Source: Pseudonocardiales bacterium (lineage in GTDB: Bacteria; Actinomycetota; Actinomycetes; Mycobacteriales; Pseudonocardiaceae). Taken from it: DNA of 5,121 nt. How positions within the stretch are numbered: the stretch's first letter is position 1; each line of letters opens with the position of its first letter. The position numbers were made by a program, and so were the translations under genes. Below the pieces are notes generated by a model that saw nothing but the letters and a program-made list of their open reading frames with translations, was not told the DNA's origin and did no database searches. The DNA is taken from assembly GCA_025465385.1 (NCBI GenBank), contig JAODNG010000118.1, forward strand, positions 1-5,121, written 5' to 3'. Positions 1 through 4,871 of this stretch are shown one piece after another.

Positions 1-318
1 CGCCGTCACCAGGCCCCGCATCGACCCCAACGACCCCCGGGTCCACGCCGCCGAAATCCCCTCCTCCAACGGCATCACCACCGCCCGCGCCATCGCCCGC
101 TTCTACAACACGCTCATCGACCCGACCGATGGCTACCCACTACTCGCTCCCGCCACCGTCACCACCACCCCCCAGTCCGACGCACTCGACCAGACCCTCG
201 GCGTCCACACCCGCTTCGCCTCGGCTACGCCTTGCCCTCCACCACATTCCCCCTGTTCGGGGCCGGCTCTTTCGGCCACGGCGGCCGCGGCGGCTCACTC
301 GGCTGCGCCCACCCGCCC
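1..318 (+). pseudogene. 3' part of a serine beta-lactamase / esterase-family gene, frameshifted and truncated
   Basis: Reading from base 2 gives a typical C-terminal stretch of the class C beta-lactamase/EstB-like serine hydrolase family: the segment EIPSSNGITTARAIARFYN, then a loop with PLLAPATV and a DQTLGVHTRF stretch. After TRF the family pattern continues only one frame over, from about base 220 (GYALPSTTFPLFGAGSFGHGG, then RGGSLG). This includes the FGHxGxGGS(L)G block that closes the active site in this family. A single missing base near 217-219 explains the shift (TTCG-CC where TTCGGCC would restore the frame). Family similarity fades after SLGCAHP at about 312-315. The shifted frame then runs on through unrelated DNA to a stop at 352-354. 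The normal ending, a short strand plus helix, is absent, so the gene has lost its 3' end. The catalytic SxxK and YxN motifs would lie upstream of the window and cannot be judged. Family is fairly certain, substrate unknown. Confidence 0.8.
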
Positions 319-912
319 GGATATCAACAAAATTTGGGTTATCGAGGAGGTTGAGACATTCAGCCAGCTCTGCCTCGGTGAGCAACCCGCTTCTGGACAT
401 GTGTGAGCCAGCCTGCTGCAGATTGATCCGCCAGAGCTGGTCTGGCAGCCCACCAGAGCCAAGCAGGGTGTAAGCATCCTCCACCACCAGCCATCCCCCG
501 GGAGAAATCCACTGGCAGGCGCGTGAGAGTACTTCTTCCCGAGCGGAAAGATGACACAGTACCGCGCGGGCATGAATAAGATCAAATGAGGAAGGTGCGA
601 ATTCGTGTGTCGCGATGTCTACCTCCTGGATGTGCAGGTTGGGCGATCGTTGCGGGTCCAGGTTGCGCGTGTCGATATCAATAGCTACCACCTTCCCCTG
701 AGAGCACTGGCGGCCAACCAGTAGGCGATCGACCCCATGCCTGCACCAATCTCAAGACATCGCGATGATTCCTCTATAGGAAGGCGATTTCAAGATCCTG
801 ATCGTATCTGGGTCCTGACTTGTTCCAGCAACAGCAATCTGTCTCGCTCAGTCAGATTGTCCAGGCCGTAAAGCCCGGTGCTGTACGGATCCGCTCTAGT
901 CTTTGGCCTCAT
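315..912 (-). pseudogene. SAM-dependent class I methyltransferase gene, three frameshifts and missing 3' end
   Basis: An ATG at 912 is preceded by AAGGA at a 7-base spacing and opens MRPKTRADPYSTGLYGLDNL, the usual lead-in of small-molecule class I methyltransferases. Similarity then moves between frames. DTIRILKS is read from 808. LPIEESSRCLEIGAGMGSIAYWLAA, read from 783, contains SAM-binding motif I (LEIGAGMGS). CSQGKVVAIDIDTRNL, read from 706, contains the acidic motif II. The same last frame then gives FDLIHARAVLCHL and SPGGWLVVEDAYTLL. Shifts therefore lie near 808, 784 and 709, and the starting frame itself stops at 790-792. Similarity ends around NPNFVDIRAGGR (about 315), where the beta-lactamase remnant begins on the other strand, so the last several dozen codons are missing. 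Base composition is unlike the neighbours: 28 of 60 bases are G or C in 781-840, against 45 of 60 in 2101-2160. The gene looks acquired and then decayed. Methylated substrate unknown. Confidence 0.85.
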
Positions 913-1109
913 TCAAGTATCCTTGCTGCGACATACGGTCGCGCCTGTCCGACTCCTCGGGCGGTTGCTTGATGATGCCGCTCGTGACCGCGTCCACCGC
1001 ACCGGATCCGGATCGCGCCCAGCTGCGCGTACCGCCCATCGTTCGCACGTCCAGTCGCATCTGGCTACCTTCGCGGACCCGGTGTGTGGCCAGCGCCGTC
1101 CGACGGATA
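913..1109. other. Spacer without a convincing gene
   Basis: This stretch separates the methyltransferase pseudogene from the end of the NTF2-like gene, both on the - strand. It should hold the old methyltransferase promoter, but I see no clear -35/-10 pair and no convincing terminator hairpin with a T-run. Several frames are open through it, as expected for GC-rich DNA. The only one with a plausible ribosome site is a 54-codon - strand frame from ATG at 1060 (GAAGG seven bases upstream) to TAG at 896-898. It overlaps the methyltransferase start and resembles nothing I recognise. Confidence 0.5.
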
Positions 1110-1565
1110 TCACGGCGTGAGGTCGATTGCTGCTTTGAAAGAGCCGTCCATGTAGAACGGAGTGGACTCGTGCTGGTGAACGATGCGCCAGTCGCCGTCG
1201 ATCCGGCGCAACCCGAACGTGCAACGGAACCACAGGGTGAACGACTCGGCGGCGCCGACCGGGGTCGCGGTCATACTGGCCAGGGCGTGGGTGAACGCCA
1301 CGTCGCCGGACGCGGTGACCACCGCGTCTCGGTAGAAGATCTCGACCGGGCCGTCGAAGGTGGCGAACCATGTCCGCAGACCCTCCGCGTCGCCGTAGCC
1401 GGTGTCGGGTCCCTGCACCAGCGGCGGCGCCAGGGTGTAGCGCACGGCGCCGTCGGCGTAGATGTTGAGGACCCGTTCGGCGTCCCGAGCGGCGAACGCT
1501 GCGGTGTTCTCCGCGAGCAGCGCGCGGATGTCGGTCTCGTCGCCGGTGGTGATGTCGGTTGTCAT
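1110..1565 (-). CDS. NTF2/SnoaL-like small protein (ketosteroid-isomerase fold)
   Basis: The 151-residue protein has the length and pattern of the NTF2-like/SnoaL superfamily (DUF4440/SgcJ-YybH type). An N-terminal helix (TDIRALLAENTAAFAARDAE, 11-30) is followed by an IYADGAVRYTLAPPL strand region (35-49). A central GLRTWFATFDGPVEIFYRDAVV segment follows (62-83), and then the antiparallel strands FRCTFGLRRIDGDWRIVHQHES (113-134), close to the usual GxWRIxHxHxS ending. Known members bind or isomerise small hydrophobic compounds, or act as accessory domains. No catalytic role can be assigned here. The start at 1565 is chosen because the MTTDITTG reading begins there and is preceded by GAAAGGA at an 8-base spacing. 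An upstream in-frame start at 1640 would add 25 arginine- and proline-rich residues and place the start inside the inverted repeat. The gene diverges from the DGPF-sigma operon and shares its 113-base control region, so it is probably co-regulated. No signal peptide or membrane segment is visible. Confidence 0.88.
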   Translation of the reverse strand: MTTDITTGDETDIRALLAENTAAFAARDAERVLNIYADGAVRYTLAPPLVQGPDTGYGDAEGLRTWFATFDGPVEIFYRDAVVTASGDVAFTHALASMTATPVGAAESFTLWFRCTFGLRRIDGDWRIVHQHESTPFYMDGSFKAAIDLTP

Positions 1566-1611
1566 CTCGGTCGTCCTTTCCTGCGGCGCCCCGGGCGGGC
1601 GCACATCGGGG

Positions 1612-1638
1612 TGTCGAGACCGACGGGCTGGTCTCGAC
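1612..1638 (+). promoter_or_regulatory. Predicted ECF42 promoter for the DGPF-sigma operon
   Basis: TGTCGA at 1612-1617 and CGAC at 1635-1638 are separated by 17 bases. As I recall the published Streptomyces work on the ECF42 group, its promoters carry TGTCGA at -35 and CG(A/T)C at -10, and lie upstream of DGPF genes. The pair here is directly upstream of a DGPF gene that precedes an ECF42-type sigma gene. Transcription would begin near 1644-1646 and leave a leader of about 33-35 bases carrying the GGAGG at 1669-1673. Autoregulation by the sigma factor is inferred. Confidence 0.65.
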
Positions 1639-1639
1639 A
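1613..1639 (-). promoter_or_regulatory. Predicted ECF42 promoter for the NTF2-like gene, overlapping the forward one
   Basis: Because the inverted repeat is perfect, the - strand carries the same pair: TGTCGA at 1639-1634 and CGAC at 1616-1613, with a 17-base spacer. Each promoter's -35 box is the complement of part of the other's -10 region, so the two cannot be occupied at the same time. Transcription would begin near 1605-1608, about 40 bases before the ATG at 1565. This is inference from sequence only; it would add an NTF2-like protein to the sigma factor's targets. Confidence 0.55.
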
Positions 1640-1678
1640 CCCCGAGAGAAGAATTCTCCGACGCGTCTGGAGGCCGCC

Positions 1679-2050
1679 GTGAAGTACTTGATCCTCATCC
1701 ACAGCAACCCGCAGTTCCTCGAACGCTGGGAGGGGCTCACCGACGCCCAACGCGAGGAGTTCGGGCGTGGGCATCTCGCGCTGACTGATGAGCTGGCCGC
1801 TTCCGGCGAGCTGGTGGTCTCTGAGGGGCTAGCCGACCCAGCGCTGGCCAAGCGGGTCACCGTCCGCGACGGCCGAACCTTGACCAGCGACGGGCCGTTC
1901 GCCGAAGTCAAGGAGCACTTGGCGGGGTTCTACCTCGTCGACTGCGAGACCGAAGCTCGGGCGGTGCAGGTGGCCTCACGGGTGCCCGACGCCGTGTGGG
2001 GCCTGGTTGAGGTGCGCCCGGTGCTCGACATGAGCGGTTGGGACCTGTGA
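1679..2050 (+). CDS. YCII/DGPF-family protein
   Basis: The 123-residue protein begins MKYLILIHSNPQFLERW and carries the signature block DGPFAEVKEHLAGFYLVDC (71-89) of the YCII-related (DGPF) family, ferredoxin-like alpha+beta proteins. The DGPF aspartate and the preceding GRTLTS strand are intact. The C-terminal EVRPVLDM is the usual last strand. The biochemical role of the family is not established. Members accompany ECF42 sigma factors in very many actinobacteria and are their main known targets. The GTG at 1679 is chosen because it starts the MKY(L/M) motif and is preceded by GGAGG (1669-1673) at a 5-base spacing. The longer open frame from 1559 would run through the inverted repeat and has no family support. 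The stop at 2048-2050 lies 13 bases before the sigma gene, so the two are very likely one operon. Confidence 0.93.
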   Translation: MKYLILIHSNPQFLERWEGLTDAQREEFGRGHLALTDELAASGELVVSEGLADPALAKRVTVRDGRTLTSDGPFAEVKEHLAGFYLVDCETEARAVQVASRVPDAVWGLVEVRPVLDMSGWDL

Positions 2051-2063
2051 GGAGAGGCGACCC

Positions 2064-3287
2064 GTGACGCGCCCGGTGACCGGCCCGGTGGAGGAGCTGC
2101 TGCGCGAGCTCGCGCCGCGGGTCCTGGGTGTGCTCGTGCGCCGCCACGGAGCGTTCGACACGTGCGAGGACGCCGTCCAGGAGGCCCTGCTCGCCGCCGC
2201 GACCACCTGGCCCACCGGCGGCCTACCAACGAACCCAACGGGCTGGCTGATCACCACCGCGTCCCGACGGCTCATCGAGACCTGGCGCAGCGAGTCCGCC
2301 CGCCGACGGCGGGAGGCAAGCGATGTGCGCCGGGAACCGCCACCCGCCGACCCCGCACCGGCCACCGACGACACGCTCGCCCTGCTCGTGCTGTGCTGCC
2401 ACCCCGCGCTGACCCCACCCTCGCAGGTGGCGCTGACGCTGCGCGCGGTCGGCGGGCTGAGCACCGCCGAGAGCGCCCGGGCGCTGCTCATCCCAGAAGC
2501 CACCGTGGCCCAGCGCATCAGTCGGGCCAAGGCGCGGATCAAAGCCACCGGCGCGCAGTTCCGCGAGCCAACTCCCACCGAGCGCGCCGCCCGGATACCC
2601 TCGGTGCTCCACGTCCTGTACCTGATCTTCAACGAGGGCTACACCGCCAGCTCAGGCTCCGAGCTGTACCGCGTCGAGCTCACCGCCGAGGCGATCCGCC
2701 TCACCCGGGCCCTGCACGCCCGCCTACCCAGCGACGGCGAGGTCGCGGGGCTGCTGGCCCTCATGCTGCTCACTGACGCCCGCCGGCCCGCACGCACCCG
2801 GCCAGACGGGGCACTGATCCCGCTCGCTGAGCAGGACCGCGGCCTCTGGCACACCGCCGCGATTACCGAGGGCGTCGACCTGATCACCGCGACCCTCGCC
2901 ACCGCGGCGCCGGGGCCCTACCAAGTCCAGGCCGGGATCGCCGCCGTGCACGACGAGGCCACCCGCGCCGAGGACACCGACTGGCGACAGATCCTCGGGC
3001 TCTACGAACTACTCGCCTGCCTCGCGCCGGGGCCGATGGTGACCCTCAACCGCATCGTCGCTGTCGGCATGGTCCGCGGGCCAGCCGTCGCCCTCGAACA
3101 ACTCGACGCTGCCGAAACCAACCCTGCCCTCGCCGGTCACTACCGTGTCGACGCAGTCCGCGCACACCTGCTCGACGAAACGGGCCAGCACGACGCCGCC
3201 CGCGAACACTACCGGCGCGCCGCCCGACACACCCTGAGCCTCCCCGAGCAGCGCTACCTCGTCACCCGCGCCACCCCACCATGCTGA
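2064..3287 (+). CDS. ECF sigma factor, ECF42 type, with long C-terminal extension
   Basis: The protein has 407 residues, about twice the size of a simple ECF sigma factor and normal for the ECF42 group. Region 2 lies at about 20-78 (DTCEDAVQEALLAA, then NPTGWLITTASRRLIETW) and binds core polymerase and the -10 element. Region 4 lies at about 115-162: CCHPALTPPSQVALTLRAVG, then LSTAESARALLIPEATVAQR as the helix-turn-helix for -35. The extension starts at about 177 with the DUF6596-like RIPSVLHVLYLIFNEGYTAS (177-196). It continues through GPYQVQAGIAAVH (284-296), DWRQILGLYELLACLAPGPM (306-325) and VTLNRIVAVG, and ends in TPR-like helices (about 345-400). In this group the extension is needed for activity and appears to replace a separate anti-sigma factor. 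None is encoded nearby. The GTG at 2064 follows GGAGAGG at a 6-base spacing. The paired cysteines at 111-112 are part of the usual TCCHPAL-like motif. The activating signal is unknown. Confidence 0.95.
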   Translation: MTRPVTGPVEELLRELAPRVLGVLVRRHGAFDTCEDAVQEALLAAATTWPTGGLPTNPTGWLITTASRRLIETWRSESARRRREASDVRREPPPADPAPATDDTLALLVLCCHPALTPPSQVALTLRAVGGLSTAESARALLIPEATVAQRISRAKARIKATGAQFREPTPTERAARIPSVLHVLYLIFNEGYTASSGSELYRVELTAEAIRLTRALHARLPSDGEVAGLLALMLLTDARRPARTRPDGALIPLAEQDRGLWHTAAITEGVDLITATLATAAPGPYQVQAGIAAVHDEATRAEDTDWRQILGLYELLACLAPGPMVTLNRIVAVGMVRGPAVALEQLDAAETNPALAGHYRVDAVRAHLLDETGQHDAAREHYRRAARHTLSLPEQRYLVTRATPPC

Positions 3288-3372
3288 TCATCGCGATGAC
3301 GGAGGTTGGCCGCATACAGCCCGCGGAGGAGAACACGGATGCGAATGACCGGACGCGCGGAACTGCTTAAGG
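3288..3372. other. Convergent spacer with a well-spaced ribosome site and a 20-codon frame
   Basis: The sigma gene and the GNAT gene converge here, but I see no strong terminator hairpin. CCGCG at 3321-3325 and CGCGG at 3356-3360 could pair only across a 30-base loop. GGAGGAG at 3325-3331 stands seven bases before an ATG at 3339. That ATG opens MRMTGRAELLKVNVRGSPEE, which ends at TGA 3399-3401 inside the GNAT 3' end. It may be the stump of a gene whose body was lost, or chance. Confidence 0.4.
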
Positions 3373-3936
3373 TCAATGTTCGCGGATCGCCGGAAGAGTG
3401 ATGACAAGTACGTCGAATACGGGCGAGCCGTGACGAGGATCGCCCGTCCGCGTGACCTTGCGCCAGCCCCATTTCTGGAAGGCTTTCTGCGCCGCGGTGG
3501 CCGCGGGCAAGACGATAAGCGTCGCCCGTTCCTCGGGCCGGTTGCTCAGGATGAGGTCGTGCAGCGTTGCAGCGATGCCCTGACGCCGCCACGACGCGCG
3601 CACCAGCAGGTCGACCAGCGCGAAGGTACGGCCGGGATGCTCGGCAGTGACCTCGCCCGGCAGTTGGGTAGTCAGGTCCCGCCACCAAGAGGTGGACGGC
3701 CGCAGCGGCATCCCGGCTGCGTAGCCGACCATATAATCGCCATGGTGGGCCTCAGCCAGGACAAAGCCCGGCTGGCGGCGCTGGACCCGGAAGCGGTCTA
3801 CGAACAGCGCAGCATCATCAGCGCGCGTGTACGGCGGGTTCGCATAGACCTCGGCGTGAAGGGCCTGCAGTTCGTCCGCGTGCGCGGTGGCCTGCGTCCC
3901 GTCAAGCAACTGGAACCTTATGTCGGGCCTGGGCAC
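3373..3936 (-). CDS. GNAT-family N-acetyltransferase
   Basis: The 187-residue protein has the GNAT fold order. An N-terminal PRPDIRFQLLDG strand precedes a helical HADELQALHAEVYANPPYT region (19-37). FVLAEAHHGDYMVGYAAGM (58-76) is the central hairpin. Motif A is VDLLVRASWRRQGIAATLHD (108-127), with RRQGIA as the pyrophosphate-binding loop for acetyl-CoA. Motif B covers AAQKAFQKWGWRKV (148-161). Acceptor unknown; relatives modify small molecules or protein amines. The GTG at 3936 is preferred because MPRPDIRFQLLDG is a normal beginning and GGGAAGG lies five bases upstream. GTG at 3942, with GGAG eight bases upstream, is a close alternative. The frame stays open to 4071, but those 45 extra codons are integrase-derived debris and not part of the enzyme. 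It is transcribed toward the sigma gene and shares no promoter with it. Confidence 0.9.
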   Translation of the reverse strand: MPRPDIRFQLLDGTQATAHADELQALHAEVYANPPYTRADDAALFVDRFRVQRRQPGFVLAEAHHGDYMVGYAAGMPLRPSTSWWRDLTTQLPGEVTAEHPGRTFALVDLLVRASWRRQGIAATLHDLILSNRPEERATLIVLPAATAAQKAFQKWGWRKVTRTGDPRHGSPVFDVLVITLPAIREH

Positions 3937-3947
3937 AACCACCTTCC

Positions 3948-4071
3948 CTACTCCGGCTTGAGGAACTTCTCGATACCACGCAGTAGCTCGTGCGCGTGGT
4001 CTCCTCGACCTGTGGCCGGTCAGCCACTCATCGAGCAGATAGCCCAGCGTCACGCTGGTGCCCACTCGCAC
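3948..4071 (-). pseudogene. Fragment of a tyrosine-recombinase (phage-type integrase) N-terminal domain
   Basis: Reading from 4071, the frame gives VGTSVTLGYLLDEWLTGH, typical of the start of the SAM-like core-binding domain of actinobacterial integrases. The continuation is found in a second frame from 4009 (VEETTRTSYCV) and a third from 3974 (IEKFLKPE), ending at TAG 3948-3950. Together these match the family pattern TLGYLLDEWL-GH-VEETTR-SY---IEKFL-P, so two frameshifts are present. The arm-binding N-terminus and the whole catalytic domain are absent. The R-H-R-Y residues cannot be found in the window. No attachment site, tRNA gene or flanking inverted repeat was seen. The fragment abuts the GNAT start, which may mark a recombination junction. 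Confidence 0.7.
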
Positions 4072-4273
4072 ACCTCTGCCCCGGCGCGTCGTGCGGGTCA
4101 GATCCGACAGCAGCGATGGGGTCCACGGTCACGATTCCAGCTAAAGGCAACCGGCCGTGTGGGAGCAGGGGCCTTCCCCCGTTCGCGCGGACACGAGGCA
4201 TCGTGATCCCCATGCCTTCGGCAGTCAGGCCGGCTACGTTGCGTGGTCTCCCCGGCCGAACACGAGGGCCAAG
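4072..4273. other. Spacer upstream of furA, no recognisable gene
   Basis: The stretch between the integrase fragment and the furA promoter has open frames on both strands, but none has family features or a supported start. A - strand frame crosses it from 4438 and continues inside furA as a shadow. Part of this DNA may be more integrase remnant: the - strand RRGRGVRVG runs directly into TSVTLGYLLDEW. I cannot extend the match beyond about 4100. Confidence 0.4.
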
Positions 4274-4316
4274 CTTGATTCTTGATTGATTCCAGAAACT
4301 GGGGCACGCTTGGAGC
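4274..4316 (+). promoter_or_regulatory. furA-katG promoter with overlapping FurA operator; leaderless start
   Basis: TTGATT at 4282-4287 (-35) and CACGCT at 4305-4310 (-10, weak) are separated by 17 bases. The start point would fall on or next to the GTG at 4317, so the furA mRNA would be leaderless, as described for mycobacterial furA. The spacer GATTCCAGAAACTGG resembles the AT-rich sequence bound by FurA in actinobacteria. Its core is a short dyad, CCAG-AAA-CTGG (4292-4302). The heptamer CTTGATT occurs twice in tandem (4274-4287). Repression by metal-loaded FurA and release by peroxide are inferred from the family. Confidence 0.7.
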
Positions 4317-4760
4317 GTGTCAACGACTTCGGACTTCGAGCGCATGTTGCGCGGGGTTGCTCTGCGTGTGACGCGCCCTCGGGTAGCGGTGCTGTCCGCG
4401 GTGCACGACCATCCGCACGCCGACACGGACTCGATCATCGGTGTCGTGCGTGAGCATCTCAGTGAGGTGTCCCACCAGGCCGTCTACGACGTGCTGCGCG
4501 CGCTGACTGCCGCAGGTCTGGTGCGGCGCATCCAGCCGACGGGCTCCGTGGCGCGCTACGAGGCGCGGGTCGGGGACAACCACCACCACGTTGTCTGTCG
4601 GTCGTGCGGTGCCATCGCCGATGTCGACTGCGCGGTCGGCTACACCCCCTGCCTGGCGGCCGCCGACGACTCAGGCTACGAGATCGACGAAGCCGAGGTC
4701 ATCTACTGGGGCCGATGTTCCGAGTGTGTCGCGGCGACTCCGGCCTCGTCCGTCGACTGA
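4317..4760 (+). CDS. furA: FurA, Fur-family peroxide-responsive repressor
   Basis: The 147-residue protein is close to the usual length and pattern of actinobacterial FurA. The winged helix-turn-helix occupies about 8-83: LRVTRPRVAVLSAVHDHPHADTDS, then SHQAVYDVLRALTAAGLVRR as recognition helix and wing start. The metal- and dimerisation domain follows, with HHHVVCRSCG (89-98; H89-H91, C94, C97) and a late CSEC pair (C134, C137) as a candidate structural zinc site. The DVDCAVG and YEIDEAEVIYWG stretches are typical of FurA rather than of iron-sensing Fur. It represses its own operon and katG, and oxidation relieves repression. The GTG at 4317 gives the family N-terminus MSTTSDFERML. There is no good Shine-Dalgarno box, consistent with leaderless translation. 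katG follows in the same direction 111 bases downstream. Confidence 0.96.
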   Translation: MSTTSDFERMLRGVALRVTRPRVAVLSAVHDHPHADTDSIIGVVREHLSEVSHQAVYDVLRALTAAGLVRRIQPTGSVARYEARVGDNHHHVVCRSCGAIADVDCAVGYTPCLAAADDSGYEIDEAEVIYWGRCSECVAATPASSVD

Positions 4761-4871
4761 AAACGGACACGCAGCGTGCGACACCACTGACCAAGACAGC
4801 TTGGATCAAGCAACCATCGTCAAGAGCGACCAGCCATCAGAAGGAAACATCGAGACAGGAGAAGGACCGAC
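4761..4871 (+). promoter_or_regulatory. furA-katG intergenic leader with katG ribosome site
   Basis: The 111 bases between the furA stop and the katG GTG contain no terminator-like hairpin with a T-run, so read-through from furA is expected. The last 35 bases are purine-rich and include AGGAGAAGGA (4857-4866), five bases before the GTG at 4872. This is an unusually long and strong ribosome site. In mycobacteria the furA-katG message is cleaved in a purine-rich region just before katG. Whether that happens here cannot be seen. Confidence 0.6.

Larger units (their letters stand above)
1606..1645. repeat. Perfect 16-bp inverted repeat with 8-base loop in the divergent control region
   Basis: The left arm TCGGGGTGTCGAGACC (1606-1621) and the right arm (1630-1645) are exact reverse complements, separated by GACGGGCT. 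The repeat sits near the middle of the gap between two divergent genes: 40 bases from the NTF2-like start and 33 bases from the DGPF start. It lacks a T-run on either strand, so it is unlikely to be a terminator. It could form a hairpin in RNA only if transcription began outside it. The position fits a symmetric promoter or operator better. Confidence 0.95.

Noticed and set aside
140..314. C-terminal continuation of the methyltransferase frame into SRRGRRGRKSRPRT and beyond
   Set aside because: This part is the antisense of the beta-lactamase remnant and shows only Arg/Gly-rich shadow sequence.
1606..1645. Inverted repeat as a transcription terminator
   Set aside because: It lies upstream of both flanking genes, not downstream of either, and no T-run follows on either strand.
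903..1682. + strand open frame of 259 codons opposite the NTF2-like gene
   Set aside because: It is the antisense shadow of a well-supported gene, with no domain features or ribosome site.
913..1911. Long - strand open frame (332 codons) across the NTF2-like gene, the divergent gap and the DGPF gene
   Set aside because: It runs antisense to the DGPF gene and in another frame of the NTF2-like gene. It is rich in Arg, Ser and Pro, has no family pattern, and is what GC-rich coding DNA produces by chance.
2162..2776. Second + strand frame inside the sigma gene (204 codons)
   Set aside because: It is an Arg/Pro/His-rich frame shadow of the ECF42 gene.
3376..4206. + strand open frame of 276 codons opposite the GNAT gene
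   Set aside because: The GNAT reading on the other strand has motifs A and B, while this frame has none.
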